This document shows positions 33,790 to 42,414 of a stretch of DNA of 64,000 nucleotides, one piece after another. Numbering within the stretch: the first letter of the stretch is position 1; the number at the start of each line of letters is the position of its first letter. Below the pieces are notes generated by a model. The model searched no databases. It was given only the letters and a program-made list of their open reading frames with translations, and was not told where the DNA came from. Origin of the DNA: Clostridiales bacterium NK3B98. GTDB lineage: Bacteria; Bacillota; Clostridia; Oscillospirales; Oscillospiraceae. The translations under genes and the position numbers were made by a program. Where the stretch lies: assembly GCA_000421005.1 (NCBI GenBank), contig ATWA01000005.1:41442-105441 (forward strand). The letters run 5' to 3'.

Positions 33790-34686
33790 TCAATTATCAT
33801 ACGGTATCCTGAAATAGTCCAGGTACTTCTTAAACTTATCCTGCGCCGCCAGGCATGTATCTCGCAGATAACCTCGCTCCTGTTCCCATTCCTTCAGACC
33901 GCGATAGTAAAACAGCTTCGTGTCCTCATCGATGATAAACGGAACGATGTTGTTTCGTAGACATTCCTTGAACAGAATCAGCCGACCAACTCTTCCGTTG
34001 CCGTCTTGAAATGGGTGGATCCGCTCAAAACGGTAGTGAAAATCAAGCAGATCATCGAAGGTCTTTGCCCTATTGGCGTTGTATTCTGACAGCAGCTTTT
34101 TCATCTGTGCAGCAACCTCTTCCGGCTGGGCGGTATCCATTCCGCCGACCTCATTCGGAAGCATTTTATAATCGCCTACGGCAAACCAGTCCTGCCGGGA
34201 GTCAGACGTTCCGCTTTTGAGCGTCGCATGCAGCTGCTTGATGAAGGCTTCGCTGAGTACATGGGCGGCGCTGTCTATGATCATATCAATACACTTAAAA
34301 TGATTGGCAGTCTCTACAACGTCATCAACCTTTATCGCACCGTCAGACATGCCGATCGTGTTCGTTTCAAAGATAAAGCGCGTCTGGTCGTGGGTCAGTC
34401 GGCTGCCCTCAATGTGATTGGAGTTATAGGTCAGGTCGATCTGTACTCTATGATAGATCCCTCCATGAAGCTTTGCCGCTTTTTCTGCCCGCAGTACGTC
34501 CAACAGCGTTTTCGGCATGTCTACATGCTTATTGAGGCGGTCGGGCTTTTCGGCGGTTGTGGGAATGTTCCAGGTCTTTCCCGTCAAAAAAGCTCCGGCG
34601 ATTCTGCCTTGGGCACAGTAATTCCGTACGCTGCGTTCAGAAACGCCCCACCTTTTTGCAGCCTCCGAAACAGAGATAAAATCCAT
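33790..34686 (-). CDS. Fic-family protein with N-terminal helix-turn-helix
   Basis: 298 residues. An HTH_17 domain (FISVSEAAKRWGVSERSVRNYCAQGRIAG, 3-31) precedes a Fic domain. The active loop HPFQDGNGRVGR (224-235) is complete, and the auto-inhibitory motif SNHIEG (Ser89, Glu93) lies N-terminal to it, so this is a self-inhibited class II Fic AMP-transferase. Such proteins modify host targets or act as toxins; a DNA-binding head suggests self-regulation. ATG 34686 is chosen; a TTG at 34704 lies in the GGAGGTG ribosome binding site. Confidence 0.85.
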   Translation of the reverse strand: MDFISVSEAAKRWGVSERSVRNYCAQGRIAGAFLTGKTWNIPTTAEKPDRLNKHVDMPKTLLDVLRAEKAAKLHGGIYHRVQIDLTYNSNHIEGSRLTHDQTRFIFETNTIGMSDGAIKVDDVVETANHFKCIDMIIDSAAHVLSEAFIKQLHATLKSGTSDSRQDWFAVGDYKMLPNEVGGMDTAQPEEVAAQMKKLLSEYNANRAKTFDDLLDFHYRFERIHPFQDGNGRVGRLILFKECLRNNIVPFIIDEDTKLFYYRGLKEWEQERGYLRDTCLAAQDKFKKYLDYFRIPYDN

Positions 34687-34805
34687 CGTATACTGCACCT
34701 CCAATCCTAGATATAGTATAGCACATTATCGGCAAAAAAACAACCGGCGATGCAGCTTTGTTAGGAGGTATTTTGCCGTTGCCGGAAATGTTAGCATGAA
34801 ATAAT

Positions 34806-34851
34806 AGGCAGCGAGCCGCTGATGAATTCAGTGGCCCGATGCCTGTTTTTT
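34806..34851 (+). terminator. Orphan terminator-like hairpin
   Basis: AGGCA/TGCCT and CCGCTGA/TCAGTGG form a two-part stem followed by GTTTTTT. No plus-strand gene precedes it, so it may end a small RNA or be a relic of an older arrangement. Confidence 0.45.
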
Positions 34852-34893
34852 CGAGTATTGCTACGCAATTCCTGAAAGGGCTAGCGGCAGAAT

Positions 34894-34969
34894 TTGAAAA
34901 GTGCGTTTTTCAGCACCGCTTTTCTATTGAAAAGTGTGTATTCTGAGCATCAAAATCCATTGAAAAGTG
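34894..34969. repeat. Three direct repeats at exact 33-bp spacing
   Basis: TTGAAAAGTG starts at 34894, 34927 and 34960, and a looser copy, TTGAATAAGTG, follows near 35074. The spacing is three helical turns, as in iterons or cooperative regulator sites. A 64-codon open frame starting at 34894 reads the repeats as LKS... units; I do not call it a gene because it has no convincing start signals. The rest of 34687-35116 holds a GGCCTCC/GGAGGTCC hairpin and no other gene. Confidence 0.55.
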
Positions 34970-35116
34970 GATATTCAATCCATTGGGGCCTCCTTTGCTT
35001 TCGCCGAGGAGGTCCTTTTGTACTTTTAGATACGATCCCTATCCGTTTTAATTGGCGAATGCGCCGGTTGTTCACATTGAATAAGTGAATATTCGCCGAA
35101 AATTCACCCTGCACGG

Positions 35117-35144
35117 TTGACAAAGCGAATTTTGTGAGTATAAT
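35117..35144 (+). promoter_or_regulatory. Promoter for the AlbA/ATPase gene
   Basis: TTGACA and TATAAT with a 16-base spacer, 31 bases before the start. Confidence 0.8.
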
Positions 35145-35175
35145 ATAGTCAGACTTCTTATAAGGAGGCGCTCCG

Positions 35176-36471
35176 ATGAATATTGAGACCGAGAACATCG
35201 AATTCAAATCTCAGTTTACCGAGGATATCTATAAAGAAGTAATTGCCTTCGCCAATACGGATGGAGGCATTGTGTACGTTGGCATTGACAACAATGGCAA
35301 CGCCGTCGGACTGACTGATGTGGATCAGGAATATACCCGTATCACCAACGGTATCCGTGACGCGATTATGCCGGACGTCACAATGTTCGTGCGCTTTACG
35401 ATCCAGGAGAATAAGGTGGTACGCATTACGGTAAGTGAGGGCAGTAACAAGCCTTACTACCTCAAAGGAAGAGGCCTGAAGCCCAGCGGCGTTTATGTGC
35501 GCCAGGGCACCTCCAGCGTGCCGGCGTCCCCCGAGCAGATCCGTCAGATGATCAAGGAAAGCGACGGCGATACATTTGAGGAAATGCGCTCCATGGAGCA
35601 GGAACTGACTTTTGAAGCGGCCCAAAGAGCGTTCAATCTTTACGGTGTGGAATGGGGTACAGAAAAATATCGGTCACTTGGTATTACACAAAAGAAAGAC
35701 GGCATTTATACCAATCTTGCCTTGCTCCTCTCCGATCAGTGTGCACACACAACAAAAATTGCTGTGTTCAGCGATGATGCCTGTACCGTGTTTCGGGATA
35801 GCAAGGAGTTCACGGGTTCGATATTTAAGCAATTTGAAGACGCCGTAAACTATTTGGCGCTGTGTAATAAAACGAGCTCTGTAATCAAAGGGGTAATACG
35901 GACGGATAAGCAGGATTACCCTGAAGAAGCTATCCGTGAGGCTCTGCTTAATGCGATTGTCCACCGCGATTACAGCTTTAGTGGCAGTATCATAATCAAT
36001 GTCACCGACAATAAAATGGAGTTTATTTCTCTCGGCGGTCTTCTTCCCGGCCTTTCCCCAGAAGATATTCGTTCCGGCATTTCTCAGCCCAGAAACAAGA
36101 ATCTTGCCGAGGTGTTCCATCGTCTGCGTCTGATTGAAAGTTACGGCACCGGCATTCGAAGAATATTCAACCTGTATGCAGATTGCCCTGAGCAACCGCA
36201 AATCGAAGTGACCCCCAATACGTTCAAAATTGTTTTACCCAATATGAACGCCGTGGTCGCCGCGCCGAAACACGCTTCGCCAGTGACCGCGCAGATGCAG
36301 AAGGTGCTCGACTATATCTCTGAGCACGGCCAGATTACGGACGAAGAAGTCCAGTCCTTGCTGGGAATCAAAAAGACCCGCGCGTTTGAGCTCATGAAGC
36401 AGATGCGCAATATGGAACTTATTAACGTAGTTGGCAGAGGTTCGGAAAAACACTATCTAATCAAGTGGTGA
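35176..36471 (+). CDS. Schlafen-type AlbA_2 / ATP-binding regulator
   Basis: 431 residues. The N-terminal AlbA_2 domain (ENIEFKSQF...EVIAFANTDGGIVYVGI, 1-130) is followed by a GHKL-like ATP-binding segment (EAIREALLNAIVHRDYS near 252, ESYGTGIRRI near 318) and a C-terminal winged helix (about 375-431). Such proteins are annotated as transcriptional regulators or RecG-like ATPases and are frequent in defence islands. Start ATG 35176 follows TAAGGAGGCG. It lies 58 bases before the methyltransferase gene on the same strand and may regulate or belong to that cluster. Confidence 0.8.
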   Translation: MNIETENIEFKSQFTEDIYKEVIAFANTDGGIVYVGIDNNGNAVGLTDVDQEYTRITNGIRDAIMPDVTMFVRFTIQENKVVRITVSEGSNKPYYLKGRGLKPSGVYVRQGTSSVPASPEQIRQMIKESDGDTFEEMRSMEQELTFEAAQRAFNLYGVEWGTEKYRSLGITQKKDGIYTNLALLLSDQCAHTTKIAVFSDDACTVFRDSKEFTGSIFKQFEDAVNYLALCNKTSSVIKGVIRTDKQDYPEEAIREALLNAIVHRDYSFSGSIIINVTDNKMEFISLGGLLPGLSPEDIRSGISQPRNKNLAEVFHRLRLIESYGTGIRRIFNLYADCPEQPQIEVTPNTFKIVLPNMNAVVAAPKHASPVTAQMQKVLDYISEHGQITDEEVQSLLGIKKTRAFELMKQMRNMELINVVGRGSEKHYLIKW

Positions 36472-36529
36472 ATTGTATTATTCACAAGTTTTTGTCGGCA
36501 ATAGATATAATAGAAATGGAGAAGACACC

Positions 36530-38155
36530 ATGAGAGTCGCAGATTTTTTCTGCGGTGGCGGAGGATTTTCAGAAGGCTTTCGCCAAGCGGGATTTGAAAT
36601 CGTTTTTGCTGTCGATAAATGGGCTCCGGCAGTCAACACATACAAAGGAAACAAGCCCGGTGCAAATGTGATTCAAGATGATGTCATCCGGATTTCAAAT
36701 CTCCCGGATGATGAATTTGAAGCTTTGGTCCCTGATTCCGAAGTCATTATTGGCTCACCCCCGTGTCAGTCATTTTCACATTCAAATAAGTCGGGAAATG
36801 CAGATAAGGAACTCGGTATAAAGCTAATCGAGGCATATCTTAAAATTGTTGCCCGAAAGAAATACAAACAAGGGTCAGTCCTCCGCTATTGGGTTTTGGA
36901 GAATGTTCCAGCGGTCAAGGATTACATCAAAGACGAGTATACTGCTGCCGATTTTGGACTTGATGGCGATTTCGTATTGAGGCCAAAAGATGGCGCGTCT
37001 GGGAAATATAATGCAAAATACTATGGTGCGCCGACAAACAGAGAAAGATATCTCTGCGGAGAGTTTCCAAGGCCTGTAGCAACCAAAACCGACAATAATA
37101 TAACCACTTTAAGACAAGTCCTTAATTCGCTTGGAGATCCATTGAGAGCAGATAACGGGCCAATTACAGATATCAATTATCCTGATTTCACGCTGGAAGC
37201 ACAACAAGTCACTGATCAGCATTACATATATGAACTGGCGGCGTTCGAGTGCAAAACGGCAAAACGGTTGAAGCAAGACAAGGGATATATGGGTAAAATG
37301 TCCTTTCCCGAAAACCTTGATAAGCCAGCAAGAACTGTAATGGCGACTATGACTGCAAGTGCCAGAGAAGCGATGATTCTAGGCTACGGAGAAGGCCGGT
37401 ATCGTCTCCCCACGGTGAGAGAAGCTGCTTGTATGATGAGCTTCCCGATAGATTACTGGTTCTACGGCGAATCAAAAGGTGTTAAGCACACTCTTGTCGG
37501 CAATGCCGTTCCGCCAAAGCTTTCATATGCAGTTGCAGTAGCAATTGCTACTGCAGCGAATGAGCCTATCCCTGCGGAGTATATCCCGATCCAACATGCA
37601 CCAGATGATGAGCAGCTCCACTTCGTTAACCTTAACGGAGCCGAATTTGAAATCAGGGAAGAACAACCGAAGCGGGAAACATCAAAATTCAAATATCATA
37701 TTCCCTATTTGATTATTGATGCCTATCGTGTGGAACTCACAAATTATCGGTCAGATTTTAAGAACGGAAAATACAAATGGGAGACTGAAATCCATTATAG
37801 TCAGGGGAAGGATAAAGCTCGTGTATATAATCCCAACATTACTATGCGAGTAATCCCGCCACAGCACAAAAACCGTGTCCAGAATTATATTGAACAGGCG
37901 AAAAAAGCCGTTCCAAACATGAATGCTTTTCAAACCGTTTTCTGCATGACGACAGAGGCCCGTGGCCAGCAAAATTATTACGGTCCTTATGAATTGCTAG
38001 AAAGTGTAAAGGCCTTCATAGAAACGATATTCACGCCAGAAGAACAAAAAGAATATGTTCGATTTGGTGATGAACCCACCAAACTACCTTTAGCAATAGC
38101 CACAGGGTATCTGATACTAAAAAGAGTTGTAACACATATGGGGAGGTTACAGTAA
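36530..38155 (+). CDS. C5-cytosine DNA methyltransferase
   Basis: 541 residues. Cytosine methylase motifs in order: I FFCGGGGFSEGF (6-17), IV GSPPCQSFS with catalytic Cys79, VI ENVP (124-127), VIII APTNRERY (167-174) and X GNAVPPKLSYAV (about 324). Roughly 190 residues follow motif X with no domain I recognise; most stand-alone C5 methylases end soon after motif X. ATG 36530 follows ATGGAGAAG; a TATAAT at 36505 may be a -10. The stop overlaps the next start by one base (TAATG). It probably marks host DNA as self for the nuclease/helicase genes behind it. Confidence 0.9.
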   Translation: MRVADFFCGGGGFSEGFRQAGFEIVFAVDKWAPAVNTYKGNKPGANVIQDDVIRISNLPDDEFEALVPDSEVIIGSPPCQSFSHSNKSGNADKELGIKLIEAYLKIVARKKYKQGSVLRYWVLENVPAVKDYIKDEYTAADFGLDGDFVLRPKDGASGKYNAKYYGAPTNRERYLCGEFPRPVATKTDNNITTLRQVLNSLGDPLRADNGPITDINYPDFTLEAQQVTDQHYIYELAAFECKTAKRLKQDKGYMGKMSFPENLDKPARTVMATMTASAREAMILGYGEGRYRLPTVREAACMMSFPIDYWFYGESKGVKHTLVGNAVPPKLSYAVAVAIATAANEPIPAEYIPIQHAPDDEQLHFVNLNGAEFEIREEQPKRETSKFKYHIPYLIIDAYRVELTNYRSDFKNGKYKWETEIHYSQGKDKARVYNPNITMRVIPPQHKNRVQNYIEQAKKAVPNMNAFQTVFCMTTEARGQQNYYGPYELLESVKAFIETIFTPEEQKEYVRFGDEPTKLPLAIATGYLILKRVVTHMGRLQ

Positions 38156-39450
38156 TGGATTCTGCCACGAGAAAAACTAAGCTGGAAGAACTGAAAATAA
38201 ACAACCAGAATCAGGCAATGACGGGTATCCCCCTTCGCTATAAGGGATCTGTACGGAAAGAAATCGTATGGCGTATCCCGTTGGACTACCTTATCTACAA
38301 CAAGTACAATGGCAGGATTGGTTCTGATGTCTTATCCTATGAGAAGCAAAACGGAGAACTGAACGCAGAGGAAGACGCCGATCGTCAGCTTATCGAAAAG
38401 TTCTTGTTTGAATCGAAAAGAGATCGCAACAAGACAACCATGGAGAGCTTGCTGAAAATCGGCCAGCAGCGATATGGTATCGTTACTTCAGATGGCATTA
38501 TTGTCGATGGCAACCGTCGTGCGATGTTGTTGAACAAACTGTACCATGAGCATGAAGCGCTGGGCCACTCATATGCCGAGGTGGAAAAATGCAAGTATTT
38601 TCTCGCTATAATCCTTCCCGATGACGCTGAGGAAAAGGACATACAGCAGCTTGAGACAATCTATCAGATGGGCGAGGATGATAAGCTGGATTATAATCCT
38701 ATCGAAAAGTACTTAAAATGCAAAGAATTAAAGCGCCTCGGTTTTACAGAGAGACAGATTGCGGAATTCATGAGTGAGAAAGAAAGCCAAATCAAAGAAT
38801 GGCTTGATATCCTCGCCCTAATGGAAGAATACCTGCAAGAGTATGATTACGATGGGATTTATACTCGCCTTGAAAAAACTGAAGGTCCTTTTGTTGACCT
38901 AGAGAACTACTTGGATTCTTATTCAAAGCGTGGAGCAAATGTCCGTAATGTTGACTGGACATACACAGATTCGGACATTTCTGATTTGAAGCTAGTCTGC
39001 TTTGACTATATTCGCGCACGATACGAGGGCAAAGAGTTCCGCGATATCGCCAAGACAGGCAAGGAAGGAAGCATCTTTTTCTTCAAAGATCTCTGGGATG
39101 ATTTCTTGAAGCAGCACCAGGAGAATACTCCCGCTGATGAAGAAACTGTCGATGAGTTGAGGCAGCGCTGTCCCGGTGAGGACCTAAGCTTGTTGCTGAA
39201 ACAGCGTGACAACACTTGGGTCGAGCAAGCAAAAGGTCATCTGAAAGGTAATCTCAACCGCTTTTCACGGCGGTTAGAGGACAAGCGTGATGCTAACAAA
39301 CCTGCTGAGCTTCTTGAACGTGCACTCAGCGCACTCCAATCGGTAGACTGCAATCAGGAGAGTTTTAAGGATGATCCACATATCGAAGAAATGGTCAAGG
39401 AAATCAGCAAAATCACTTGGGAGATGAAAAAAATACTGGATCGGAGATGA
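38155..39450 (+). CDS. ParB/Srx-fold protein of a putative defence cluster
   Basis: 431 residues. The N-terminal part has ParB-like boxes: IPLDYLIYNKYNGRI (41-55) and GIVTSDGIIVDGNRRAMLLNKL (108-129), with DGNRR in place of the GERR of partition ParB. A central helix-turn-helix-like stretch (LKRLGFTERQIAEFMSEKESQIKEWLD) follows. ParB-fold proteins bind CTP or ATP and some are nucleases or base-modification proteins, as in DndB-type DGQHR proteins. It sits between methylase and helicase with overlapping ends, so it belongs to that system rather than to plasmid partition. Exact role unknown. Confidence 0.7.
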   Translation: MDSATRKTKLEELKINNQNQAMTGIPLRYKGSVRKEIVWRIPLDYLIYNKYNGRIGSDVLSYEKQNGELNAEEDADRQLIEKFLFESKRDRNKTTMESLLKIGQQRYGIVTSDGIIVDGNRRAMLLNKLYHEHEALGHSYAEVEKCKYFLAIILPDDAEEKDIQQLETIYQMGEDDKLDYNPIEKYLKCKELKRLGFTERQIAEFMSEKESQIKEWLDILALMEEYLQEYDYDGIYTRLEKTEGPFVDLENYLDSYSKRGANVRNVDWTYTDSDISDLKLVCFDYIRARYEGKEFRDIAKTGKEGSIFFFKDLWDDFLKQHQENTPADEETVDELRQRCPGEDLSLLLKQRDNTWVEQAKGHLKGNLNRFSRRLEDKRDANKPAELLERALSALQSVDCNQESFKDDPHIEEMVKEISKITWEMKKILDRR

Positions 39451-41438
39451 GCACGGTGGCTAATATCTCTATAGATTTTGATCCTGCGAAAAACGAAGTG
39501 TATCTTGTAGGGGATATTTCCGCCCTACAAAAGCAGCGTTACGCATGGAGATATGTTCGGGACTATCTTCACCCGTCGGTGGAGGCGGACCATATCACTA
39601 TCCCCATCGGGGAAAGAGAGCCTTTTGCTGTAATGTCTGATATCAGTGCAATGCTGTCAAAATATGGATTTACAGAAGCTCAGAGCGATAGTTCTGAAAA
39701 AGTCATTCGCGACTATTACGAAGAGGAGCGGCGTTTTGCTGAATTCTCGAAGAAGGCTCTCCATATCCGCAATAATGAGTGTGACGCAGCAGAATTCAAA
39801 GATTTTACGGATTCTGTCGCCGCAAATCTGACAGCGCGGTCTCTTTATCCTCTTCAGTTGCTTTCAGCGTATCATATGGCGTTTTCACAGAACGCTTGCA
39901 ACTTTTCTGTCCCCGGCGCAGGAAAAACGAGTATTGTATATGGTGCCTATGCATATCTGCACAACTTACCAGAAGATGACCCAAAGCACATCGACCGGCT
40001 CCTTATAGTTGGCCCCTTGAGTTCTTTTGGCCCGTGGGAAACAGAGTATGAAGAGTGTTTCGGACGAGCTCCGAAGTCTAAACGACTCGTTGGAGGTGTG
40101 TCTAAGAACGATAAACAGGATTATTTGATTTCAAGGTATCCATTTGAGTTGACTCTGATTTCTTATGCTTCCTTGATTTCGTTACAGTCCGAAATAGGCT
40201 TTTTCCTCAGGAACAATAGGGTTATGGTCGTTCTTGATGAGGCACATAAGGCAAAGAACTCATCTGGTGGCGTCATCGCTCAGGCAGTTTTGGACATGTC
40301 CAGATATAGCAAGGCTCGTATCGTGTTGACAGGTACTCCTGCGCCAAACGGATACGAGGACATCTACAATATGTTCAAGTTCATTTGGCCGAACAAAAAC
40401 GTGCTGGGTTTTGAAGTCAATCAGCTACGCGATATTACCGCGACTGGAGATACAGCACGAGTCTCTCGTTTAATAGACAACATTTCTCCTTACTTTATTC
40501 GTATTCGAAAGAGTGATTTGAACATTCCTCCTGCGACAGTACATCCGCCAGTGTTCGTCCCTATGGGTCCATTGCAGCAAAGGATATATGACTTCATCGA
40601 AAAAAAGTACATGGACGAATTCATGGCAGACGGTGCTGTGGATACTTCTTCTCGATTTAAGGCGGCGCTTGCCCAAGCGCGAACTATCCGTTTGATGCAG
40701 GCAGCATCCGATCCTGCCATGCTGAAAGCGCCGTTACGTGACTTTTTTATGGACGAAGAGGATCCCGTAGAAGCGTATCAAGCGATCGACGACTCAGACG
40801 TGCTAAAGTCTATCCTCGAGTACGAAACGAACGAGATTCCCGCAAAATATATTGCTGTCAGGCAACTTGTGGAGCAAATCATATCTGATGGCGGCAAAGT
40901 GGTTATCTGGGCAACATTCATTCATACGATCCACGGGTTGAAGCACTATCTTGAAAGTGCAGGTATCCCTTGCCAAGAATTGTATGGCGCGACTCCTGTT
41001 GAACGTGAAGGGATTGATGATGACGAGTTTGTCCTTACGAGAGAGAAGATCGTGAAGGCATTTCAGCATCCAGATTGCCCCTTCAAGATTATCATAGCGA
41101 ATCCTTTTGCCGTTGCTGAATCCATCTCCTTGCACAAGGCGTGCCATAATGCAATCTATATTGAGCGGTCTTTCAATGCCGCCCACTTTGTGCAGTCTAA
41201 GGATCGCATCCATCGTTATGGACTCAGACCTGGCACGATCACAAATTATTACTATATCCTATCCCGAGATACAGTTGACGAGACTATCAATACGAGGTTG
41301 TCAGAGAAAGAACGTCGGATGACGGAAATCATGGAAAGTATGCCGATCCCACTGTTCAACAACATCTCTGAAGATCTCGGTGATGAAGATATAAAGGCGT
41401 TGATAAGAGATTATGTTAGAAGAACTAAAAAATCTTAA
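39447..41438 (+). CDS. SNF2-type DEAH helicase/translocase of the defence cluster
   Basis: 663 residues. Motif I VPGAGKTS (155-162), motif II DEAH (264-267), motif III LTGTPAPN (294-301) and motif VI QSKDRIHRYG (about 582) show a complete two-lobed SF2 Swi2/Snf2 motor. The first 130 residues are cluster-specific. No nuclease domain is fused; the nuclease-like protein is encoded next. ATG 39447 overlaps the upstream stop (ATGA); a TTG at 39417 is less likely. It would translocate on unmodified DNA, as motors do in type I/III restriction and DISARM. Confidence 0.88.
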   Translation: MSTVANISIDFDPAKNEVYLVGDISALQKQRYAWRYVRDYLHPSVEADHITIPIGEREPFAVMSDISAMLSKYGFTEAQSDSSEKVIRDYYEEERRFAEFSKKALHIRNNECDAAEFKDFTDSVAANLTARSLYPLQLLSAYHMAFSQNACNFSVPGAGKTSIVYGAYAYLHNLPEDDPKHIDRLLIVGPLSSFGPWETEYEECFGRAPKSKRLVGGVSKNDKQDYLISRYPFELTLISYASLISLQSEIGFFLRNNRVMVVLDEAHKAKNSSGGVIAQAVLDMSRYSKARIVLTGTPAPNGYEDIYNMFKFIWPNKNVLGFEVNQLRDITATGDTARVSRLIDNISPYFIRIRKSDLNIPPATVHPPVFVPMGPLQQRIYDFIEKKYMDEFMADGAVDTSSRFKAALAQARTIRLMQAASDPAMLKAPLRDFFMDEEDPVEAYQAIDDSDVLKSILEYETNEIPAKYIAVRQLVEQIISDGGKVVIWATFIHTIHGLKHYLESAGIPCQELYGATPVEREGIDDDEFVLTREKIVKAFQHPDCPFKIIIANPFAVAESISLHKACHNAIYIERSFNAAHFVQSKDRIHRYGLRPGTITNYYYILSRDTVDETINTRLSEKERRMTEIMESMPIPLFNNISEDLGDEDIKALIRDYVRRTKKS

Positions 41439-42357
41439 CTATCACGGCGGCAAAGACGGGTTACTTTTCTTCCTCTGTGATGTGATAGGGCGGACCGGCG
41501 TCAGGATCCGTGATGCTGAAGTGATTTGCTCCCACGCTCCAGGAAAGAGGCAGCTGTCTGTTGAGGATTTAGTCAGCTATTGTCTTGCGTTAGGATGGAT
41601 AAAAAAAGAAGCAGATGTACTTACGATTATAGCTGATTTTGAACCAGTCCTCGATAACAAAGATGTATTAAATGAAGAATTGACCAAATCAACCGTTGAG
41701 CAACTATTTCTGGGGGGTGTCATAGATCAAACCATGTTTTCCTATGATTCCATTCAGAGTAGCTATGCGTTCAAAAACGAACTACTGCCGCTTTCTTTTT
41801 CCTGCGTGAGGAATGTGTTGATTAGTCAAGGATTTCTGATCCCGCAGAGAGACCCTCAGGGCACTCGCTTTTATATTGCACCGTTATACGATACTCTGAT
41901 TGCAAAGCACTGTAGAATCAGACGCAAGCAGCTCTCCCTTGAACGCCTTAAAAAGCAATTGGAAGTCAATGAATTGGGCGGAGAAAAAGCAGAGCTATTT
42001 GTTGTGGAGTACGAGAAGAAACGAGTAGGCCCTCCTTTGTGCGAAAGAATCAAGCGCATCTCTGAAATAGATGTTGCTGCGGGATATGACATAGTCTCTT
42101 TCAATTCTGGTGATTCTCGTGAACCGGATCGTTTTATCGAAGTCAAGGCCGTGTCTAGTTCCGGTTTTTTCTGGTCAAAGAATGAACTTGAAATTGCAAA
42201 ACTAAAGGGTGAGATGTATTACTTATATCTGGTTGAATTGGGTCGCATTGGCGATTCGGTATATGAGCCAGAAATCATACAGAATCCTGCATCAAGCGTT
42301 ATGGGTTCAGACGAATGGTATGTGGAAGCGCAATCGTACCACGTTAGACACATATAG
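41413..42357 (+). CDS. DUF3883 nuclease-like protein
   Basis: 314 residues, overlapping the helicase gene by 26 bases. The C-terminal third matches DUF3883 (EKAELFVVEYEKKRVG...ISEIDVAAGYDIVSFNSGD...DRFIEVKAV), a PD-(D/E)xK-like fold with E-x-K (EVK near 245) often found with helicases in restriction and DISARM-type systems. The N-terminal 180 residues contain winged-helix-like segments. Likely the DNA-cutting or end-binding partner of the SNF2 motor; catalysis is inference. Confidence 0.75.
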   Translation: MLEELKNLNYHGGKDGLLFFLCDVIGRTGVRIRDAEVICSHAPGKRQLSVEDLVSYCLALGWIKKEADVLTIIADFEPVLDNKDVLNEELTKSTVEQLFLGGVIDQTMFSYDSIQSSYAFKNELLPLSFSCVRNVLISQGFLIPQRDPQGTRFYIAPLYDTLIAKHCRIRRKQLSLERLKKQLEVNELGGEKAELFVVEYEKKRVGPPLCERIKRISEIDVAAGYDIVSFNSGDSREPDRFIEVKAVSSSGFFWSKNELEIAKLKGEMYYLYLVELGRIGDSVYEPEIIQNPASSVMGSDEWYVEAQSYHVRHI

Positions 42358-42414
42358 CAGCAAATCATCAGACGCCAGCTTTCGACTGGTTTGGCTGTTC
42401 AGGAGAAATCTAGG

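Noticed and set aside
34894..35088. 64-codon frame across the iterons
   Set aside because: It starts on the repeat itself and lacks a ribosome binding site; the LKS repeats follow from the DNA repeats.
36530..42357. DISARM or BREX assignment for the methylase-helicase cluster
   Set aside because: DUF1998 (drmB), PLD (drmC), PglX, PglZ and BrxC-type genes are absent; only generic methylase and SNF2 parts are shared.
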